This document shows, one piece after another, positions 10,077-22,660 of a stretch of DNA of 64,000 nt. The position numbers and the translations under genes were made by a program. The DNA lies in contig NC_081410.1 in assembly GCF_030272615.1 (NCBI RefSeq), positions 121,458,640 through 121,522,639 of the forward strand, in the 5' to 3' direction. Position 1 is the stretch's first letter; each line of letters opens with the position of its first letter. The notes under the pieces were generated by a model. That model was given only the letters and a program-made list of their open reading frames with translations. It was not told the DNA's origin and did not search any database. The stretch is from Cryptomeria japonica (taxonomy: Eukaryota; Streptophyta; Pinopsida; Cupressales; Cupressaceae).

Positions 10077-12495
10077 GAAGTAGGAGAGTATGCTCTTGTC
10101 TATATAGACAATTAGAAATCTAGACCTTTCACTTTTCTATTCTATTTAGCGCAACTATATGCTCTGACTGCAAGAAAGTGTTAAAATAGGAGAGTATGCC
10201 CTTGTCTATCTAAATAATCAGAAATCCAGACCTTTGACACTTTTCTATCTGTTTAGTGTTACTGTCTGCTCTGTTAATCTGTCTGAAATTTTTAGGCGCT
10301 AACTATAGTCTGCATTTCTTTTTTTTTTCATTTTCTGTTATCTGCTCTGTTTAAATACAATCTGTCTGACCGCATGAAAGTGTGAAAGTAGGAGATTATG
10401 TTCTTGTCTATCTAGACAATCAGAAATCCGAACCTTTGACATTTTTTTTATTATGTTAAATTTAGGGTTTCTGCTCTGTTAAATCTAGGGTTTCTGTCTG
10501 CTTTGTTAAATCTAAGGTTAAAAAAAAGAAAAAAATATATGTTAATTCAAATTCCTCTCAATATTAATTAAATATAATTAATATTGTCACTATAGCATAT
10601 GATTTAATAAATCAATCTCTTTCTTTATTCTTCTAAAAAAATCAAATCCTCACAAATCTTCCTCTTAGCTAATTCATTTCAAATCATCTTCTTAATTCAT
10701 TCTTCTAGAAATTCCCTTAACTCACTTAGCATTATTCTTCTAATTTTTTATTCCCTCCACTCATTCTCTCTCCTAGTCAAATTCTCCTACAAATATCAAT
10801 CCCACCTAACATTTACTCTAATCCCCCTCCTAATAAGTCGTGAATGGTTAATCATCATGATCAATCAGAAAGTCAACTCTTTGTCCTTTTCATCCAGCCA
10901 CGAGCTTTAAATGCTCTTTTCCTAGGTGAATGTAATATTTTCGAAATCACACATTCCTCTAGGCATCCTCTCTCTCAAGGAATTTTTAATTCCTTTTTAT
11001 TCTTTCAATCCCCATGATATCCTTTTTTGGAGAATTTTCAATTCCTCCAATGCATCTTGTGGAGTGTGGAGATACGAAATGCCTTTAAGGCATAATTCTT
11101 GGTCTCCACACCCTCTCTTGGACCTTGTGTGAGCTCACAAGTAAATCTTAGCCCTTCATCTCGAATTCATCCTAGCCATCTATTTTCCTCTCCTCTTCCT
11201 ATAAAATAGGGCTCCATCCCTTCATTCAAAACATCTTGAAATCCAGTAAGTTTATGCTGCCCTTTTGAGCCCAGGAAATCATCTTGGCAACTTGATCATC
11301 TCATCCTTATCATTTTTAAAATTCATTCCATTTGTGCACAACATTGGAGAGCCATCCACATCCAGCAATCAGAGGAGCACATCAAGTGGAGCATTATCGA
11401 GGGGTGCCTTCACTTCATCAAGCTCAATCCGAAGGAGAAGGTAAAATAGCAAGGTGAAATGGTCTTTTAATGATATTTTAGCATTCTGCATGTTTATTTC
11501 ATTATGTTTTGATCATTTGATCTTCAAATCTATTTTCCCCTCTTTATTTTGGCATGCCCGGTGGGACCCACATCCCTAAGAACTAATGGTTTTTTTTAGG
11601 TTTTTGTGAGTTGTGAGATGCAGGTTCCAGAATAGCACGACTGCAGAAAAAAAAAATCTTTTTTGCAGGTTCCAAAATAGCGGCTCTGTATTTCTGCGCA
11701 ACAGCTTCTTTTTTGTTTCTATTCTTTTTCTATTTTTGTTTCAAATTCAGCACGATAGCTCTGCGATTAGTGCAAGCCATAGCTTCTTTATCTCGACTCC
11801 ATTTTCCTCCAAACTTCACCAGATCCTCCGCATTGTCATTTTCCACATTTCCTTCCTTGGAGGTCTTATCTCAAAAATCCACTTTTTGAAGCCCAAAATC
11901 CCATATTTCTCTATTTTTAGGGTTTGTCATAACTTCTTCCCCTTTTATCCAATCACCTCCAAATTTTTCTCATATTATCCATCTCCAACTTGTGCTTCTT
12001 TGTCCCTCTTGGACAAATTTTCCCATTCCTTCATCTCTCCTCCAAAATCCCCATTTTTTGCTTGCATATCCCTTGGAAAGTGGCAAAAACCTAGTCAAAC
12101 CCCATTTACCCATCACAGCTTTTTTCAAATCCACATGTCATTAATAAAAAAGTTTTTATTCATGTTTTTCTATTCATTCCCAAAAAATCAAAAAAATTAA
12201 TATTTTTGTCATTTTGTTGTTTTTTGTAGGACGCTTGTTGAAGACTCTATTTTTCCAAACTACTAATCAAATTGTTTTGCAGAACGCTTTTTGAAGACTC
12301 CATTTTTCAAACTACTAATCAAGTGGTTTTGCAGGTTCCCTAGCTGATTCAACCAAATATTGTGCATTTATTTAAATTAGGCACCTAAATATTAATTAAA
12401 ATAGAATGAACCATTGTCTTATGTGTCTTTAAGAAAAGTGTAAAGGTAGGAAAGTATGCTCTTGTCTTACTAGACGATCAGAAATCTAGACCCTC
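10077..12495. repeat. Dispersed 55-bp repeat in B leader
   Basis: Four copies of a block with gtaggagagtatgctcttgt followed by a short spacer and agaaatctagacct, at about 10077, 10185, 10385 and 12440. The first three are within 320 bp. Confidence 0.75.
10538..11546 (+). repeat. Second, 5'-truncated LTR copy inside B
   Basis: Homologous to 8731-9747 of the 5' LTR. It lacks the first 63 bases, including the TG terminus, and is followed by a second PBS (11550) and a second copy of the leader start. Offset to the first copy is about 1800 bp. It keeps a TATA box (11200-11208). Confidence 0.9.
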
Positions 12496-13565
12496 CAACC
12501 TTTTCTTGTTTGATTGTGTGTTTACCTCTGGCGGGCCTGCCCTCCCAACTTGCTCTTTGAGAAGGTAAGAGGGGAACGACCCAAGTGAGTACACCCGGAC
12601 CTGCGGTTCCCAACTCACTATAATAAATATGCCATTGACTACGAAAGGGTTAATGGTTGGGGCTGCATGAGAGTTCACTCTCACATTGGGTGCTTAGTAG
12701 GATCCTAGAGATCTCAATCATGCTTGCGTGACTACTAAGTTCTTGGTGCTTCGTTGGGCTATAGGCCTCAATTGCGCTTGCGCAACTTCAAAGGGTAGCT
12801 CCTAACGGGAAGATTTACTAAACACCTTGTTCATAGTGGCCAAAAACCTTCTAGTCATTGGTGCAGGAGGTTGGACCTCTGAAGCGGCCCATATTCTTAC
12901 GACCCTTAGTAGAGACACAAAGTTCATCATGAGGAGTTTTCATGGGAATTGATGCTTGGCTACTCCGAGAAGTGAGTGTCGTGGAGAGGAGCCAGTGGGG
13001 TCAAGCATCTAAGTGTCTGCTCTGAGTAAGCATAGATGGGAAACCAATTGGGATTCAATGACTATTGTCCTTGCCAGCCTTAAGAATGTTGTATATGAGC
13101 ATGAGTGTCTTTGATATAATGTGCATTTGATCACTGTATTTGGTTTGTTTGATACATACTTGCCAAGAGTAGACTAAAAATACATCACTATCCCCAAACA
13201 CTTTGCAAAAAAATTTGTCAAGACACAAACAATTGTCCAAGTCATTACCCACACAAAGTCCAAAATTGCATCAAAACTCTGTCCATCCCATTTTTCATAA
13301 GCCTAAGAGAGAAGCTAAGAGTCCGTCATCTCTATCAACATTCAAGTTTGTCCTTTGAAACACCAACTATCGTCCAAATCAAGGTGGTCGTATCCCTTCA
13401 TACAACTTGCCATTCGAATCGATCCTTCATGTTCATACCAAAGACAACCTAGTCATGAAATTTCTTCTAAACCATCACTACTATACCTCCTCCATCAATC
13501 ATCCTCAAATTTCTTAAATCCTTTCATCACAAATTTCTTAAGTCCTTTCATCACAAATATCGTGT

Positions 13566-15409
13566 ATGGTCGCAACTCGATCCCAAAAGAAAAAGATGGT
13601 TGAACAACAATATGGCATGCCGGACATTGATGTCCTATATGAAGATCCCACACAAGATCATACACAAAGTGGGCAACCTAGCGATAAAGATCAAAGTCAA
13701 AATCTTGACAGGGTTAACGAAGATGAACTTTGTCCGAAAGTGCAAACTTTCTTAGTGGATTCTTATAACCAAGAGATGATGGAAAAGTTTATTAAACACA
13801 GTCCTACTGCACTTCTGAAAACTCTCCTTGAAAATGGAGCTTAACTTCCGCCTGAATTTAATAGATCTGCTCTCACCCAACAACCACAAGGAGACCTCGC
13901 TCCCACACAAAGTGTTGCACCTACTATTCAAACTCAATCAATTGCACCCCCATCAATCATCCAGGCTCAATCAATGCCACCTGCGGTACCTCCCACCCTG
14001 GTCTCCATCCCACCTTCTTCCTCCTTACCATCCATACCACTATCAAATCCGATCTCATCCATTCTCCAACAAACTTCTATACCACCCCCTTCTATTCAAC
14101 CACAAATTTCTATTCCACAAACTTCCCTTCCTACCAACAATGTCACAAATTTTATCCGGCTCGTATTCAATCCCGTCACAACAGTTGGTGGACCACAACC
14201 AACTGTCACTCAAACCCCAGCGACATCGGTCTTCACATCCCACGTTCCCAGCTCCTCATCATATCAATATATTGGTGGTGGTGCACCTTCTTTGGTTCAT
14301 CCAATTCTTGGGGCAAATACAATTCATCAATATCAAAGTCCACAACAAGACTTAATCAAGGAAATTCAAGACATGAAAAATATCATCAAGGACATGAAAC
14401 AAAGGACTAATAAAAGGAAAACTTACTCATTCGAAGAGTTTTGCCCTTGTCCTTACGACCCGTCTATATCAGTTGAACCATATTCGTCGGGATTTGAGAT
14501 CCCTAAATTCACCAAGTATGAAGGCAAAGGAGATTCCCGCGACCATGTCCGAGAATTCCACATCTTATGCCAAGAAGTCTCCAATAGTGACTTTTATCTT
14601 CGCAGACTCTTTCCCAAGATCTCACGGGAGACGCCTTGGCATGATTCTCATCTTTACCACGAGGTTCCATTGTCTCTTTTCCAGAGTTGGCAGAAAAATT
14701 TGTGGCCCACTATACATACAACATGGGTAATGATGTTTCTATGATGGACTTATGTAATACAAAACAAAGGCCTGGAGAAACCTTCGCCAATTTCCTACAA
14801 AGATGGCGACATCTTATCACGAAATTCCAGTGGGACATGCCAGAACAACATCAAATTGAGCTATTCCAAAAGAACTTGGTACCTGAACTTTCAAGAACTT
14901 TAATATCTCAATGTATCAAATCCTTCCAAAAATTGACAAATAAGGGCCTCTCCCTCGAACGTGTCTTGTTGGAGGAAGGAACCTTGAAACATTACCAGAA
15001 ATCAACACAAAGTTCTTCCTCTTATTATAATGACAAGCTAAAATTCTGGTCCAAAAACAAAAATGTGGTCAATGATGGTATAACTGATGCAAAGTGGGTC
15101 CAAACCATGGCCACTCCCCCAAAATCCACCACCAACAATCATCAATTCAACAACCAAAATCAATCCCAAAAAGCTCACAACAATGTCTCAATCCAGGGAC
15201 GACCACCCCGACTGAATAACAAGACTCCAAGAGATTTCACTCCTTTGGCTGAGCCTATTGAAGTGGTGTTTCAAAAACTTGTCCAAGCAGGTATAGTGGT
15301 TTTTCCAATCACTCACCCGTTTGACCTCAATCAACCTAAACCAAGATGGTATAATGAAAATGAGTATTGTGAATACCATCGTATCAAGGGACATGATACA
15401 TGAAAGTGT
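13566..15409 (+). pseudogene. B gag
   Basis: Starts MVATRSQKKK, matching the M-x-TRS start of the C and D gags. Order: charged N-terminus; TAA at 13842; proline/serine-rich region (about 13860-14280); capsid-like part with GFEIPKFTKYEGKGD (14491 onward); frameshift near 14630-14690; MDLCNTKQRPGETF and FWSKNKNVVND; CX2HX4HX4C knuckle at 15368-15409 with TGA 15401-15403 inside it. It would form the particle and package RNA, but the frameshift and two stops break it. It continues in frame into the protease region. Confidence 0.88.
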
Positions 15410-16443
15410 ATGAAACTGAAGATCTACATACAAGATCTCATTGATAGAGGTGAGATTGAGATAGAAAATACAAAACCTGGTAATAACAATGACAAACTCA
15501 AAATGTACCAGGAACCCTTCCCGAAGCATGATAAAGGAAAAGGCTCATCATCTAACGCAATGGGTTATGACTACGCTAATCACATAACCAATTTTGATTT
15601 TTTAGTAGGTTGCATTGAACCTGTAGACAATAATGTCAATGTCATAACCATCCAAGGAGTTAATCCTCCTTCTTCCCAAAGCAGACCAAATCCTTCTCAT
15701 ATAGTCATTCAAGGCGCGACGCCTTCCACCTCCCATTTCCAGAATGACTGCAATGCAACTACACACCGAGGAAGAGTCACCATCCAAGGAGTTCCTCCCC
15801 CACCAAACCCCCCACCCATGTCTTCCACCCGCCAATATGACCTCCTTGATCAACTTGGGAAGACACCCGCGTAGATCTCCATTTTGGAACTTTTCAAGAC
15901 CTCCCCGGTCCATAAAGAAATTTTGGAACAAGCTCTTCTCCAATCACGCGTTCCAGATAACATCAACGCCACCCAATTCCAAGCCCTCATTGGAAACCTT
16001 GCTGCCCAGCAACACATTGTATTTAACTCCAAAGATGCTCCCGCAGATGAAGACCATAACAAACCTTTACACATCAAAGCTCTTATCCACAAGCACAAGG
16101 TCAAACGTATCCTAATAGATGGTGGATCCAGGCTTAATCTGTGTACATACAAATTAATAAAACAATTGGGACTTTCTGAGGATCTGATAGACACATCAAG
16201 AAGGATCACAATAAAGGCATATGATGATGCAGAAAGAATTTCAAAGGGCATGGTCACCTTACCTCTTCAAGTGGGCCCCATTACAATTGAAACCCCTTGC
16301 CAAATACTAGATCTTGACCTCCCCTACAACATTCTCCTCGGGAGGCCATGGATTCATTCCTTGCAGGCCGTACCCTCCACCTATCACCAATGCATCAAAT
16401 TCCCCTATAATGGAAGAGAGATCACTATCAAAGGTGATCCCTA
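15410..16443 (+). pseudogene. B retropepsin-like protease
   Basis: After the gag knuckle and a spacer with repeated VTIQGV and VIQGA motifs comes QYDLLDQLGKTPA, a TAG at 15872, then ISILELFKTSPVHKEILEQA. The active-site loop is ILIDGGSRLN near 16115, followed by KAYDDAERISKG and NILLGRPWIHSL, ending at TAA 16442-16444. The D-G-G loop is shared with C. Expected role is Gag-Pol processing. Confidence 0.88.
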
Positions 16444-16480
16444 ACCTTTTCAATATTGCAAACTATTAGAGGGGAAGCAT

Positions 16481-17068
16481 ATGTATCATTGCCCACTAAA
16501 TAGACCCTCACCAACGCCTCAATCTGACACATCAAATGTTGCCTCCACATCATCCCAACCAAATAATCAAATCAAGATCTTGGACAATGGCTGTAGAGAA
16601 TACAAATTGGAGGACGTCTTATTAATAGGCAATCTCCCTCTCTCTCCTAAGTCATTTGGCAAACCAAAAGAGATAAAAAAGGACCCAAAACCAGTCATGC
16701 AATGCCAAAAAACCACCTTCCAGCAATGGGGCCCACTTGATAACAAGAGCCTCGAAGCAGATATCTCTTCATGGTTGTACCGGGAAGAATATGAAGATCC
16801 AACAAGAATATCCAAAGAAATGTACCCAAAAACATCTGCCATAGTTAAAAAAATGGGTTACAAAGGACACGGCCTGGGACCAGAGGAGAATGGAAGAAAA
16901 AAACCCATAAATCCTATCTCCTACAGATACAATAGAGGCTTGGGGTACACCCCGGTGCCTAAGATTATTATCGCTGGTGCATTGACGAAGAGGAATTCCA
17001 TGAAATGCCTTATGAATACAAGAAAGATATCTTCTTGGATGCTTACATCAATACCATCACCCCCATAA
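16481..17068 (+). pseudogene. B G-patch domain segment
   Basis: Between protease and RT. A basic spacer leads to a well-kept G-patch: VKKMGYKGHGLGPEENGRKK followed by PI and RYNRGLGYTP (about 16845-16960). Conserved glycines and the aromatic of the module are present. G-patches bind RNA or activate DEAH helicases, and some retroviruses and plant Ty3 elements carry one next to the protease. It is the best preserved of the four in this window. A frameshift follows it. Confidence 0.8.
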
Positions 17069-17196
17069 CCCCTCCCACTTCACATGAGCTACATCTTGTC
17101 CATCCTGAACTCATTGACTAAGGCCAACGAGACAAACCCACTTTAGATATCTGCACTTATGATAATGCTCTCATTGCCCTCCTAACAACGCAAAAT

Positions 17197-18864
17197 ATGG
17201 AAGATTGTAGCAGAATCGAGGGTATTCAATTATACGAAAAGGGATACTTTGGTAGTCAAGTCAATGCCCTTAGCCACAAAAAAGATAATAAAAGAAAAAA
17301 ATATGATTCCCTAGGTGAAAACCTCCCTGAGGCACCTTTGGATGAACAAGAAATAAAAACAAATGGCGTATCTGAAAGTGAAAACCTGAAAAAGGCACTT
17401 GACGATGAGGGATTTGACCTCCCTACCATTGGTTACCTTCCATAGGACAAATCAAATTTGTTGATAGAAGAAATAGACAGCATCAACATGGGCACCAAAG
17501 TCATTCCAAAAAATGTGCTCATTGCCAAATCCCTCACAGAAATTAAGAAACAAGACTTCATCAACTTCCTTACAGAGGTAAAAATCAATTTTGCATTGTC
17601 CTATTCTGATATGCCAGGGTTGGACCCTGCCTTGGTTGTTTACAATCTCGCCGTCCGCCCATATGCAAAACCTGTAAAACAAAAATTGCGCAAAATGCAC
17701 CCACATATTGCACTCCTGGTCAAGGCAGAACTCCGAAAGTTGTTAGACGCATAATTTATCAAACCAATAGATTATGCTGAATGGGTCTCCAACATTGTAC
17801 CTGTCGGCAAACTTGCTCGGGGCGTCGGCATATACACAGATTTCCGAAATCTAAATATAGCTTGTCCTAAAGATGATTTCCCGCTCCCCAATATAGACAT
17901 GATTGTGGACCTTACAACAGGACATGAAATGTTATCGCTAATGGATGGGTGTTCTGGATACAACCAAATCAGGATAGCAGATGAGGATTAGCATAAAACT
18001 GCATTCACAACACCATGGGGTACCTTCTGTTACTGGGTCATGCCTTTTGGCCTTAAAAATGCCAGAGGTACGTATCAACGGGCAATGACAACAATTTTTC
18101 ATGACCTCTTGAACAAAATTATGGAGGACTACGTGGATGATCTACTAGGAAAATTCAAGACAATACAAGAACACATCCCCATTCTAAAACAGATCTTCGA
18201 AAGAATGGAAAAATACAAGCTGCGCCTAAATCCCCAAAAGTGTGTGTTTGGTGACACATTGGGAAAACTACTGGGATTCATTGTTTCCCGCAGAGGCATC
18301 GAGGTTGATCCCGCAAAGGTAAAAGCTATTATGGAAATGCCTCCGCAAAAAACTCTCAGACAACTGCAAAGTCTCCAGGGAAAACTCCAGTCTGTCAGGC
18401 ATTTCATTTCACAGCTAGCAGACAAGTGCCATCCATTTGCACACCTGTTGTGTAAAGACACAAAATTTAAATGGGATTGCCTATGTCAAAAGGCCTTTGA
18501 GAAATTAAAAGAATATCTAGGATCACCTCCCGTATTGATGCCTCCTGCTCTTGGAAAACCCCTTATTTTGTATATATGTTTTACTGTAGTGGCATTGGGA
18601 GAATTATTGGCGCAAATAGATGATCAAGGGAAAGAACACGCCATTTACTACATCAGTCGAATGTTGGTAGGATATGAACTCAATTACACCCCCATTGAAA
18701 TAGCATGTTTGGCATTAGTGTTCAGCACACAGAAACTACGACACTATATGCTAAATAATAAGACAAAATTAATTGCTAAAATTGATCCACTTAAATATCT
18801 CTTGTCCAAAGCTGCTCTCACTAGCAGAACTACCAAATGGGTCATCCTCTTAAAGCGAGTTTGA
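17197..18864 (+). pseudogene. B reverse transcriptase and first RNase H
   Basis: A linker (17197-17445) leads to the RT start with KINFALSYSDMPGLDP, KPVKQKLRKMHP, then after a TAA at 17752 FIKPIDYAEWVSNIV, TDFRNLN, FPLPNIDMIVD, GYNQIRIADED, TAG 17989, TPWGTFCYWVMPFGLKNA and the catalytic YVDD at 18130-18141. RT thumb and connection follow. The first RNase H has AIYYISRMLVGYELNYTPIE and LRHYML (18640-18760). RT copies element RNA into cDNA. Catalytic residues are intact but stops and a frame slip at 18862 inactivate the gene. Confidence 0.92.
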
Positions 18865-18874
18865 CATTGAATAT

Positions 18875-19420
18875 GTGGATAGAAAGGCAATCAAGGGACA
18901 AGTCATTGCAGATCAGTTGGTTGAAGCTCCACTTCCAGGCAACCATCCTCTTCTCACAAAATTACCAGATGAGTTCATTATGACTGTTACCACATCCTCT
19001 AGATGGAAATTCTATTTTGATGGCTCCTACACTCAAAATGGATCAGGGGCAGGAATATTATTGGTCACACCTCAAGGAGATGGCATCCCCAAATCATACA
19101 AGATAGCCTTTGCATGTACCAATAACATAGCAGAATACGAGGCCCTCATCATAGGTTTACGCTTAGCTATCCACTGGAAAATAAAGGAATTACAAGTCTA
19201 TGGTGATTCCCAACTCATCATAAAACAAGTCAATGATGAATACCAGACAAAAGATGATAAACTCCTTCCCTACCATACCATGGTTGCAGATCTTAAGCAA
19301 CATTTCATGGCAATCAAGTTTGACCAAATCCCACGAACAAACAACAGGGCTGCAGATGCAATGACCACCATTGGCTCCCTCCTTCAAATGCCAACACACA
19401 ATCAGAAGTGCGAGTTCTTG
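18875..19420 (+). pseudogene. B second (archaeal-type) RNase H
   Basis: WKFYFDGSYTQNGSGAGILL, NNIAEYEALIIGLRLA, VYGDSQLIIKQV and NRAADAMTTI keep the D-E-D-D catalytic set of an RNase H fold. A second RNase H of this type after the native domain is the hallmark of the Tat lineage of plant Ty3/gypsy elements. It overlaps with the start of the integrase in one open stretch ending at 19792. Confidence 0.88.
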
Positions 19421-20744
19421 GTCGAGCAATTGTTTATACCAGCATATGACCTACCAGAGTCTGAAATGGTGTGTGTTCTCATTGGTCTTGAGTCCCCTTG
19501 GTACCAAGAAACCTTTGCTTTCCTTAAAGACAACACCATTCCCCCACACCTCACCAAAACCCAACAACAAACCTTCATCCGCCGATGTGCTCGTTACACC
19601 ATCCTTGCAGACACCTTGTTCAGAAGGCATTTTGATGGTTCCCTCCTAAGGTGTTTAGATAAACAAGAAGTAGAATGGGCATTACGCGAAGTACATGAGG
19701 GTATCTATGGGGCACACTCAAGTGGACTCACATTGGCTAAAAAATTTTTGAGAACAGGATACTATTGGCCTAAAATGGAAGAAGATGCATAGAATTATGT
19801 GAAGAAATGCATCCCTTGCCAGCAACATGGTGACAAGATTCATGCACCGTCACAAGAATTGCAGCCATTCATTACACCATGGTCCTCCTCGTAGTGGGGG
19901 CTCGATCTCGTTGGGAAAATCCACCCTTCATCTTCCAACGGACATAAATTCATTATCACCGCCACCGAATACTTCACCAAGTGGGTAGAGGCTATCCCTC
20001 TTACTTTCACCACCGACAAACAAATATCCAAATTCATCCTGAACTACGTAATCTGCCGATATGGCATCCCAAAAGTTATCATCACAAATAATGGTAAAAA
20101 ATTTAAGAACCAGGATGTCAAAGAACTCTGCCAAAAATTCAACATCCAACACTGCTTCTCCACTCCATATTAACCCCAAGGCAATGGCCAAGCTGAGACT
20201 TCTAATAAAAATCCTCAAAAAGACAGTCAATGAAGCAGGTCGTGATTGGCACCTCCAAATCCATCCTACATTGTGGGCCTACCGCACCTCCATCCACACC
20301 CCCACAGGTGCCACTCCTTATTCCCTAGTATTTGGTTCCTAAGCCATCCTTCCCCTTGAGATCGAGATCCCCTCTCTAAGGGTATCGCTGCAAAACATCC
20401 TACCAGAGGAAGAATACAAAATTGCCTGCTTACAAGAGCTAGAATTGTTAGATGAAAGGCGCCTCAAGGCCTTGAATCATCTTCGGGTATATCAAAACCA
20501 TCTGCGCATGAGTTATCATAAAAAACTCAAAACCCGAGAATTCCAAGTTGGTGATCTTGTCCTCATGGAAAATCAGAAAAATCTACAAGAAAGAGAAAAG
20601 AAAGGCAAGTTCGAGCCTAATTGGCTTGGACCATATGTAATCACAATGAAATATGGATCTGGAGCTTATCAGTTGGCTACTCCTGAAGATGATCCTTTGG
20701 ATGATCCAATGAATATCATGCACCTCAAAAGATTTTATGCTTAG
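19421..20744 (+). pseudogene. B integrase
   Basis: N-terminal HHCC zinc module (EVHEGIYGAHSSG and VKKCIPCQQHG, 19690-19830), TAG at 19789; core with WGLDLVGKIH (first Asp, about 19908), ITNNGKKFKN (second catalytic Asp replaced by Asn, 20085) and GNGQAE (Glu, 20180), TAA at 20173. A frameshift at about 20200 leads to LKKTVNEAGRDWH and LWAYRTSIHTPTGATPYSLV, then the C-terminal domain with FQVGDLVLMENQ and WLGPYVIT, ending LKRFYA at 20742. It would insert cDNA into the genome. Loss of the second Asp plus stops suggest it is dead. Confidence 0.9.
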
Positions 20745-21884
20745 TCCTTTGAAAGTCTTAAATTGTCAAAAAAAATAAAAAATCAAGAAAAAAATTTAAA
20801 AATGAGAAAAAGATCTTGAAAAAATCATCACTTTGGTGAAAACCTGGTAAACAGGCACCTTATGACACAAAAAAATTAAAAAATTAGAAAAAAAAAGAAA
20901 AAACAATTTGTCCATTAGTGAAAACCACTTGGTGGCGCTATGGACAAGTACCTTGGTGAAAACCTCTGTGCAGATGCCAAGGTAAATAACCGAATCCACT
21001 GTCTATCATGTTGATACTACAAATCATCTGCCATCCAGCCCACCCATGCACAACATCCCTTCTTTTCTACCTCCCAATAAAACATGCATATGATGATGAA
21101 GTCTTCACCTGAGTCATGAACAAAGAATGCCCCATTGAAACTAAGATTTTATGACTCTGTGTGTAAGCTTCAAGAAGTCTTGAGAAACAATCCCAAGTCC
21201 ATCCTAATTCTACTTTTGGTAAGAGGTATCATGTGGTCGCAAGCAAGAGACTTGTTAGATTTTGTTAGATCTTTTCATATAGGCTTACATCTTTTTCCCT
21301 ACGACTACCACTATTTATGACTGCCTGGGTTCTTCCATATCCAGGTACGTTATGATAGGTGCATACTAGGGCATATTTCATAGTATGGCATGTTTTGGAT
21401 CCTTCTTGTATAAATCAGTGACCTGGTACTAGTGTTTATCAACACTTACCTTCTCCTATACAAGAGGTATCGGTGTGTTTGAGGGTTTCCTTGCATGAAC
21501 CCACAACTCTGTATTAGTGTTTCTTAACACTTGCATTGTTGTGTGCAAGAAATTCCCATTTGTCTACAGAGTCAGTCCAAGCCCTGCGTTTCTCATCGCA
21601 TCCTGATTTCTATAATCAATGGTGCAAGTCACTCAAGGTAACATCAAACTAGGTTGGCTCTCCACATTTGTTGTGCACAAAATCTCACCATCATTCCATC
21701 AAATCCTAAACTCAATAATCCCATGGAGTTCTCAGTTGCCCCCATTTTCCTCCGCGGTCTCGCATCTTGTATTCTTCTTTCCAAATACCTCATGACTGCT
21801 TCATATTTGTTCCTCATCTATCCCTTCCACCTTAATTTTTATTCCTCTATTTTTTTTCCTCACACAATCAATTATGATTCTGAT
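20745..21884 (+). other. B 3' untranslated region, proximal part
   Basis: No supported coding region. Begins A-rich, with repeated ggtgaaaac words (20838, 20918, 20955) and paired short phrases such as ttggtgaaaacctggtaaac. There is no PMD-like reading on either strand here, unlike A and C. Confidence 0.65.
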
Positions 21885-22660
21885 TCATGTCTTATACAGG
21901 ATGTATCCTTCCTGAAACCAGACGCTCTGATCATGTCTTATACAGGATGAATCCTTCCTGAAACCAGACATTGTGATCTGATCATGTCTTATATAGGATG
22001 AATCCTTCCTAAAACCAGATGTTCTGATCAGTCATGTCTTATATAGGATGCATCCTTCCTGAAACTAGACACTCTGATAATGTCTTATACAGGATGAATC
22101 CTTCCTGAAACCAGATGTTGTGATCAATCATGTCTTATATAGGATGAATTCTTCTTGAAACCAGATGTTGTGATCTAATCATGTCTTATATAGGATGAAT
22201 CCTTCCTGAAACCAGACGTTGTGATCAGTCATGTCTTTTACAGGATGTATCCTTCCTGAAACTAGACACTCCGATCATGTGTTATACAGGATGAATCCTT
22301 CCTGAAACTAGACGTTGTGATCTGATCATGTCTTATACAGGATGAATCCTTCCTGAAACCAAACATTGTGATCAGTCATGTCTTATACAAGATGTATCCT
22401 TCCTGAAACCAGACACTCCGATCATGTCTTATACAGGATAAATCCTTCCTGAAACTAGACGTTGTGATCAGTCATGTCTTATAGATGATGTATCCTTCCT
22501 GAAACTAGACACTCCGATCATGTCTTATACAAGACGAATCCTTCCTGAAACCAGATATTGTGATCAATCATGTCTTATATAGGATGAATCCTTCCTGAAC
22601 CAGAAACTTTGATCATCTTTGTCTTATACAGGATGAATTCTTCTTGAAACCAGACTGAAT
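21885..22660. repeat. Satellite-like array in B 3' UTR (about 16 units, 46-51 bp)
   Basis: Each unit contains catgtcttatacaggatgaa followed by tccttcctgaaaccaga. Two unit types alternate: a short one (46 bp) ending in cactccga or close, and a long one (50-51 bp) ending in gttgtgatc plus 2-3 bases. Short types are units 1, 4, 8, 11 and 13. Confidence 0.93.

Larger units (their letters stand above)
9771..13565 (+). other. B untranslated leader (3.8 kb) with duplication
   Basis: No supported coding region. It holds a second LTR-plus-leader copy (10538-11780), a scattered repeat with tctagacaatcagaaatc (about 10080, 10175, 10385, 12435), and a more GC-rich stretch at 12480-13060. Long open stretches, for example 11613-12200, have low-complexity composition and no family features. 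Confidence 0.75.

Noticed and set aside
11613..12200. A 195-codon open stretch in B's leader.
   Set aside because: Composition is Phe/Ser-rich low complexity from T- and C-rich DNA, it starts inside duplicated leader, and no domain is visible.
13055..13252. Short open stretches around 12478-13252 in B's leader on the minus strand.
   Set aside because: No family features, and they lie within a leader of an element coded on the other strand.
21885..22660. CRISPR-like look of the 46-51 bp array.
   Set aside because: The whole unit is conserved with no unique spacers, it lies in a plant retrotransposon, and it has no associated genes.
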